A stretch of 36,628 bases of DNA from Promethearchaeota archaeon (GTDB taxonomy: Archaea > Asgardarchaeota > Lokiarchaeia > Sigyniarchaeales > SOKP01): positions 1 through 36,628 of the forward strand of contig RDOA01000008.1 in NCBI GenBank assembly GCA_011364925.1, given 5' to 3'. The position numbers and the translations under genes were made by a program. Of this stretch, positions 33,045 to 36,628 are shown in pieces; within the stretch, counting starts at the first letter, position 1; each line of letters begins with the position of its first letter. The notes under the pieces are model-generated. The model was not told the DNA's origin. It did no database searches and saw nothing but the letters and a program-made list of their open reading frames with translations.

Positions 33045-33266
33045 CTAAAATCTTAAGTAGGAATTAGCTGAACGGTACCTATTTTTTCTGTAAGGTTTCT
33101 CAGGGGCGTTAAAGAAGCATTTAGGGCAAAAAATTGTCAAAAGAGTGTCATTCCAGATGAACAATGCTTTCTTTATGGAATATTGAGGGTGATTTTCCAA
33201 AAACTCATCGAAAGAAATAAATTTTTCACAGTCAGGACATTTTCGTACTGAAGGCGGAAGCGTCAT
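33045..33266 (-). CDS. Small zinc-finger protein
   Basis: 73 residues. CPDCEKFISFDEFLENH near residue 10 and FCPKCFFNAPEKPYRKN near 52 form the metal site. The C-terminus is basic (YRKNRYRSANSYLRF), so nucleic-acid binding is possible. It is convergent with the methyltransferase gene, whose stop is 31 bases away. Confidence 0.7.
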   Translation of the reverse strand: MTLPPSVRKCPDCEKFISFDEFLENHPQYSIKKALFIWNDTLLTIFCPKCFFNAPEKPYRKNRYRSANSYLRF

Positions 33267-33357
33267 AACTGTACTTCCTAAATCTTGTATATTAAAAATA
33301 CATGGGTGTTAACCAAGTAATTTTTAACTTTACTTCATTATAAATATTTGATTTGTT

Positions 33358-33807
33358 ATGCCCGACAATGATAACACCCTTGAAAACTACGTAGAACCCG
33401 ATGCGGTTATCGAGTATATCTTTATCGAGAGAGCTGAAGAACAAAATAAACCTATTAACGACGATCAGGGATATATTATGGGATTTTTTAACATCTTTTT
33501 CTCTGGTACTTTTAAGAATAATTATCTAGCTGAGTTCAAAAATCAAATATTAAACGAACTAAATTATAGCTTAAAGACGTACGATCACTTTAAATCAAAA
33601 GCTATTGATATGACTCTCTATAAATTCGGGTTAGTTGACAACGAACGAAATATCACTGAATTCACAGAAATGAGCGAATCATTTTTTAAAGAATTGATAG
33701 CTTCATTGAGAAATTTAATGATTGTTGGGAATAATTTTGACATTGAAAATTTCAAGCGTCACCACATATTTAATCAATGGTTTGATACTTACACAAATAA
33801 AATTTAA
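33358..33807 (+). CDS. Hypothetical acidic protein upstream of Rag-like GTPase 2
   Basis: 149 residues, no membrane segment, acidic N-terminus (MPDNDNTLENYVEPDAVIEY) and a helical remainder rich in Phe and Asn (FNIFFSGTFKNNYLAEFKNQ). No family recognised. An AT-rich CATTATAAATATTTG lies just before the ATG, so the mRNA may have almost no leader. It is 80 bases from the GTPase gene on the same strand and could be its partner. Confidence 0.55.
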   Translation: MPDNDNTLENYVEPDAVIEYIFIERAEEQNKPINDDQGYIMGFFNIFFSGTFKNNYLAEFKNQILNELNYSLKTYDHFKSKAIDMTLYKFGLVDNERNITEFTEMSESFFKELIASLRNLMIVGNNFDIENFKRHHIFNQWFDTYTNKI

Positions 33808-33820
33808 ATATCAGCTTTAC

Positions 33821-33880
33821 CGTTTAATTCTTGGCGGAGTTATATGCCAGATAAATCCATGGAAATTATATGCTGAGGTG
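33821..33880 (+). promoter_or_regulatory. Conserved leader of Rag-like GTPase gene 2
   Basis: Aligns with the leader of the first GTPase gene (CGTTTAATTCTTGG, AATCCATGG, AATTA, TGCTGAGGT). GAGGTGA at 33874-33880 is the ribosome-binding site for TTG 33888. Confidence 0.6.
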
Positions 33881-33887
33881 AAATCTG

Positions 33888-34853
33888 TTGGTGGATTCTT
33901 TAATATTTTATGAAAAGGATGGAGAACCTAAAGAGAAAACATATAAAATTTTATTTACAGGTTTGGATAGTGCTGGAAAAACGAGTATAATTTTAACTTT
34001 ACAGAGAGAGTTTTCTAAGATAGCCTTAATCGAACCAACGAGGGGTGCTGAGAGAAGAAGTTTTACATTGTTCGGAAAGAAGATCACGGAATGGGATTTA
34101 GGCGGTCAAAAGAGTTATTTAATTTCCTATTTAAAAAACCCTGGTAAATTTTTTGACGGTACCGAAATCGTAATCTACGTTATTGATATTTTGGATGCCT
34201 CTCGTACTAAAGAATCTTTAGAGTATTTGTACGAACTCGTGGATAAATTTAAAGAGTTAGGGATTGAACCGTACATAAACATCTTTTTTCATAAATATGA
34301 CCCAAAATTAATCCAGAGCGTTGAAAAACAGATTAAATCAGAAATTCTTACGCTAAATAAAGAAATTATAAAGAATTTGGATTACAAAAAGCTACAGTTC
34401 TTTACGACCTCAATTTATAATCCGTATACGATTATGAACGCTATGTCTAAAATTTTATTAGAGTTATTTCCTAAAGCAGAGTTATTAAGAAAAACCATTG
34501 ATCAGTTTGCGAATAAACTAAAATGTGAGGGTTTACTAATTACTGACAATAATTCGATTATTTTAGGTTCATGGTTCAAAGATAAGGAATCCAAAAAACT
34601 TTTAAGTGGCACCATTGCTTACTTCTTAACGCTTAACGATGTGTTTGAAGATATGGTAATGGATCAAAGAGAGGATCAAATCGTCGTCAGAAAAATGGGA
34701 AAATATTTCTTATTCAAGCCATTCGTCTTAGAGACAACGAAGATACCGTATTATATGCTTGTATTAAAGAGTAATGATCCAATGGGACTATATTTTATTA
34801 ATAAAGATTTCGAGACTTTTGTAAAAATCTTCGGTAAAATCATCAAGAGCTAG
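33888..34853 (+). CDS. Rag/Gtr-like small GTPase with roadblock-like C-terminus, copy 2
   Basis: 321 residues from TTG, with GAGGTGA seven bases upstream. G1 GLDSAGKT, EPTRGAERR, G3 WDLGGQ and G4 HKYD are all present, and the C-terminal domain (CEGLLITDNNSIILGSW, AYFLTLNDVF, GKYFLFKPFVL) matches copy 1 closely over the whole length, including ITEWDLGGQ and FFTTSIYNPY. The two must be paralogues by duplication. It sits in a co-directional group with a 149-residue acidic protein before it and a zinc-ribbon protein after it. Confidence 0.9.
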   Translation: MVDSLIFYEKDGEPKEKTYKILFTGLDSAGKTSIILTLQREFSKIALIEPTRGAERRSFTLFGKKITEWDLGGQKSYLISYLKNPGKFFDGTEIVIYVIDILDASRTKESLEYLYELVDKFKELGIEPYINIFFHKYDPKLIQSVEKQIKSEILTLNKEIIKNLDYKKLQFFTTSIYNPYTIMNAMSKILLELFPKAELLRKTIDQFANKLKCEGLLITDNNSIILGSWFKDKESKKLLSGTIAYFLTLNDVFEDMVMDQREDQIVVRKMGKYFLFKPFVLETTKIPYYMLVLKSNDPMGLYFINKDFETFVKIFGKIIKS

Positions 34854-34892
34854 TTTCATATCTTTATATTTTGATATATCATTGAAATATTA

Positions 34893-34904
34893 CTGATATA
34901 TAAA
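34893..34904 (+). promoter_or_regulatory. TATA box before the zinc-ribbon gene
   Basis: TGATATATAAAT lies about 40 bases before ATG 34939, so the third gene of the GTPase group has its own promoter with a leader of about 15 bases. Confidence 0.45.
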
Positions 34905-34938
34905 TCCTATTAAGTAATTTTTTTTAAACGGCTTATTT

Positions 34939-35466
34939 ATGGAGGTAAAGAAAAATCTAAGAACAACAAAAGTCCTAATGGAGTTATATAACGGAGAAAA
35001 AATTAGATCACCGCTCCTTTTGTCAAAAGCTTTAGAGTTAATTGACGATATTCCAACTTCGATTGAATTAAAGGAAAATTTCATTAGGTTTGAAAACGAG
35101 TTTAATCAGCAAATTCTCTTAAAACGAGTATTCTACGATGTTTGGGGACTGGAACTTATATTTGATGGAGGATTCAGAAAAAGGATAAATTTAGTGTATA
35201 AATATTTAAGAACCCGGACCGTAAAGGCAATAGTGATTAACTTCTTTTATGGGATTTTTATTGGCAACTTAACTTTAGGTTTTCTTTCTTCAACAGATTT
35301 TGAGTCGCGAAACCAGCAATTAAAGAAAATTATCTCTTTAATTAATACGAAATTAAAAAGATTTGCTCTCTGTAAGTATTGTGGAGTAAAATTATCAGAC
35401 AATTTTAAAGTAAAGTGTAAATTTTGCGGAATTGAACTTAACTTTTCCGAGCTTCTACTATTGTAG
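34939..35466 (+). CDS. Zinc-ribbon protein downstream of Rag-like GTPase 2
   Basis: 175 residues. Residues 1-135 are alpha/beta with a helical middle (LLLSKALELIDDIPTSIELK) and a moderately hydrophobic stretch (AIVINFFYGIFIGNLTLGFL) that could be a buried strand pair or a membrane segment. The C-terminus holds a zinc ribbon, CKYCGVKLSDNFKVKCKFCG. Family not recognised; its position suggests a role with the GTPase. Confidence 0.6.
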   Translation: MEVKKNLRTTKVLMELYNGEKIRSPLLLSKALELIDDIPTSIELKENFIRFENEFNQQILLKRVFYDVWGLELIFDGGFRKRINLVYKYLRTRTVKAIVINFFYGIFIGNLTLGFLSSTDFESRNQQLKKIISLINTKLKRFALCKYCGVKLSDNFKVKCKFCGIELNFSELLLL

Positions 35467-35547
35467 TTATAAAACTAAGTTTATATTTTTTTTCTCTAAA
35501 CGGTTTTTCTCCAATTTCCTAATATATAAATCCTGTAGTTTAATAAG

Positions 35548-35994
35548 TCATTTTTTTTTTAACCATTTTGGAATCCTATATTCATCGACAATAATACAGT
35601 TTCCATGCTCCCAATCAGGATACGGTTTAATATCCAAAACAGGAGTATCATCAAATGCATCAAGGCCTTTCACAAAAAGAATATTTCCTTCTCGCTTAAT
35701 TAGCTCAACTAATGTTAAGCCAATAGGATTAGGATGAATAGGAGCCCTTGTTGCAAAGACACCAATAGCTTCTGTCTCGTGCTTCTTGCTAGGATGGTGT
35801 AAATAATTGGTATCCTTTATCTGATGCATCCAAAAGATTATGTAAATATGTGAGAAGTTTTCGATCCCATCCAATGCCTTTTTTAATTCTTCATTTACTA
35901 TTATTTTTGTAACAAGACTTCTATCTTTATCGTCCTCGTTAGGTGAGATTCTCTTAATATAACCTACTGGTTTAATTTGGAGATTATTATGCAT
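35548..35994 (-). CDS. trmO: TrmO-family tRNA methyltransferase (TsaA/UPF0066)
   Basis: 148 residues. The signature GVFATRAPIHPNPIGLTLVE plus the N-terminal PVGYIKRI, NFSHIYIIFWMH and GLDAFDDTPVLDIKPYPDW identify the TrmO family, which methylates N6 of threonylcarbamoyladenosine-37 in tRNA-Thr in bacteria using SAM. The usual SPNRPNPIG is APIHPNPIG here. Archaeal members are less studied, so the tRNA target is inferred. No second domain. Confidence 0.88.
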   Translation of the reverse strand: MHNNLQIKPVGYIKRISPNEDDKDRSLVTKIIVNEELKKALDGIENFSHIYIIFWMHQIKDTNYLHHPSKKHETEAIGVFATRAPIHPNPIGLTLVELIKREGNILFVKGLDAFDDTPVLDIKPYPDWEHGNCIIVDEYRIPKWLKKK

Positions 35995-36122
35995 AAGCTA
36001 AATTAAAAAACTCGAATATAAAAAATATTTGAATATCGAAATTCTGAATGTTTATATACTTTAAGATTAAATTATATGCATTTAGATTAGCTTATATCCC
36101 TAAGAACAAAATCAGAGAGATT

Positions 36123-36380
36123 ATGATAAAAAAATGCGAACTATGTGGGGATGAAATTATAGGATTTCCGTACAAATGTAAATACTGTAATAATGTTTAC
36201 TGTTTAAAACATCGGTTACCAGAAAATCACGCGTGCAAGCTTTCAAGCTCAAAAAGATTAGTCCCTCAAAAACTAGAGGTAAGTGGTATTTACTATCATG
36301 ATGATGATGTGTTAAAACGCTCCCAGAAATCTAAAAAAGTGAGAAAAAAGAAAAAACAAAGAAAAAAGAAAAATCCCTGA
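36123..36380 (+). CDS. AN1-type zinc-finger protein
   Basis: 85 residues from ATG 36123. KCELCGDEIIGFPYKCKYCN and VYCLKHRLPENHACK give the full AN1 pattern of Cys and His ligands at about residues 5-41. The C-terminus is very basic (KKVRKKKKQRKKKN). AN1 fingers in eukaryotes accompany ubiquitin-stress proteins; archaeal forms are found widely and their role is open. A longer reading from ATG 36048 is possible but the added 25 residues look non-coding. Confidence 0.82.
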   Translation: MIKKCELCGDEIIGFPYKCKYCNNVYCLKHRLPENHACKLSSSKRLVPQKLEVSGIYYHDDDVLKRSQKSKKVRKKKKQRKKKNP

Positions 36381-36445
36381 CTATAACCTCACTTCTTTGT
36401 AAAAGCAGTTAAGAAGAAAAAAATTAATGGTAAAGATTATAACTT

Positions 36446-36628
36446 TTACCTTTTAATTAGGTGGAATATGTAAATTCTATCTGAACCATGCACATTTATA
36501 AGCTCAAATCCGTTTTTGTTCATGAAATCTTCGATATAAGCTAAAACATTAGAATAAAACTTTTCTTTGTCATACTTTATAGTTTTAACTTCAGTTCTAT
36601 TAGCATGATACAGCGAATGAGTAAGTAT
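36446..36628 (-). CDS. C-terminal end of a protein running off the right edge
   Basis: Sixty codons open to the window edge, ending in TAA at 36446-36448. The visible part has YIEDFMNKNGFELINVHGSD and RIYIFHLIKR at the C-terminus. No family recognised from this fragment. Confidence 0.6.
   Translation of the reverse strand: MLTHSLYHANRTEVKTIKYDKEKFYSNVLAYIEDFMNKNGFELINVHGSDRIYIFHLIKR

Noticed and set aside
34893-35564. Similar ATATATAAATCCT stretches on both sides of the zinc-ribbon gene at 34939
   Set aside because: The match is only about 13 bases plus T runs and the first is a TATA box, so chance or promoter similarity explains it better than an insertion scar.
36048-36122. Longer start for the AN1 protein
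   Set aside because: The added residues are AT-rich promoter-like sequence (TATATGCATTTAG) and do not fit the family's short N-terminus.

Overview
The window looks like a piece of an Asgard (Promethearchaeota, Lokiarchaeia-like) archaeal chromosome. It is AT-rich, and many start codons sit behind TATA-like boxes such as TTTATATA, some so close that the mRNA would be leaderless. Other genes have GGAGGT/GAGGTGA ribosome-binding sites. It encodes archaeal aIF1A, F420-type (LLM and PPOX-fold) oxidoreductases, an AN1 zinc-finger protein, many small zinc-ribbon proteins, TPR and LRR proteins, and two Rag/Gtr-like GTPases with a roadblock-like C-terminus. I saw no rRNA, tRNA, CRISPR array or transposase gene.

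Layout. 1-1.6 kb: edge-truncated TPR protein and a TPR remnant. 1.7-7.5 kb: a beta-helix/membrane/TPR protein, an LRR membrane protein and a run of small membrane proteins, two of them a tandem duplication. 7.6-14.8 kb: receiver-LRR fusion, metalloprotease-like pseudoenzyme, zinc-finger coiled-coil protein, F420-type oxidoreductase, HTH-TPR-zinc-ribbon protein, zinc ribbon, second LRR protein. 15.2-19 kb: flavodoxin, aIF1A, PPOX-fold protein and two membrane or surface proteins. 19.2-22.7 kb: GH16-like protein, the two-gene L-serine dehydratase operon, a lone receiver domain and a second flavodoxin. 22.8-31.7 kb: surface protein, NUDIX hydrolase, Rag-like GTPase, APH-type kinase, a micro-ORF, a membrane-anchored TIR protein, zinc ribbon, thioesterase and a membrane protein with a cytoplasmic zinc ribbon. 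31.8-36.6 kb: orphan cytosine-5 DNA methyltransferase, second Rag-like GTPase with two co-directional companions, TrmO-like protein, AN1 finger and an edge-truncated gene.

The most unusual feature is a family of at least a dozen intergenic repeats between 1.4 and 22.2 kb. Every copy I can see is on the + strand, and most lie just after the stop codon of a + strand gene. The best copies share a 3' tail (GACGATA, then TTTCGAGATTGAAA, then GGGAGTGTGTTCCGGA, then a T run) and differ in how far they extend 5', giving a nested series from about 50 to about 270 nt. The longest copies carry GC-rich hairpins. They may be a structured RNA, a 3'-end/terminator cassette or a non-autonomous, possibly retro-type, element. 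One copy supplies the last codons of a TPR gene, and another is joined to a TPR gene fragment.

Several proteins look like signalling parts whose active site has changed: a receiver domain with Cys in place of the phospho-acceptor Asp, a GH16 domain lacking the middle Asp of its catalytic triad, and a protease-like fold without HExxH. One Rag-like GTPase gene sits between 45-nt direct repeats inside what looks like a former NUDIX-APH gene pair, which suggests it was inserted. Its paralogue has a homologous upstream leader. Metabolic content is thin: serine to pyruvate plus ammonia, flavodoxin electron carriers and F420/flavin oxidoreductases.
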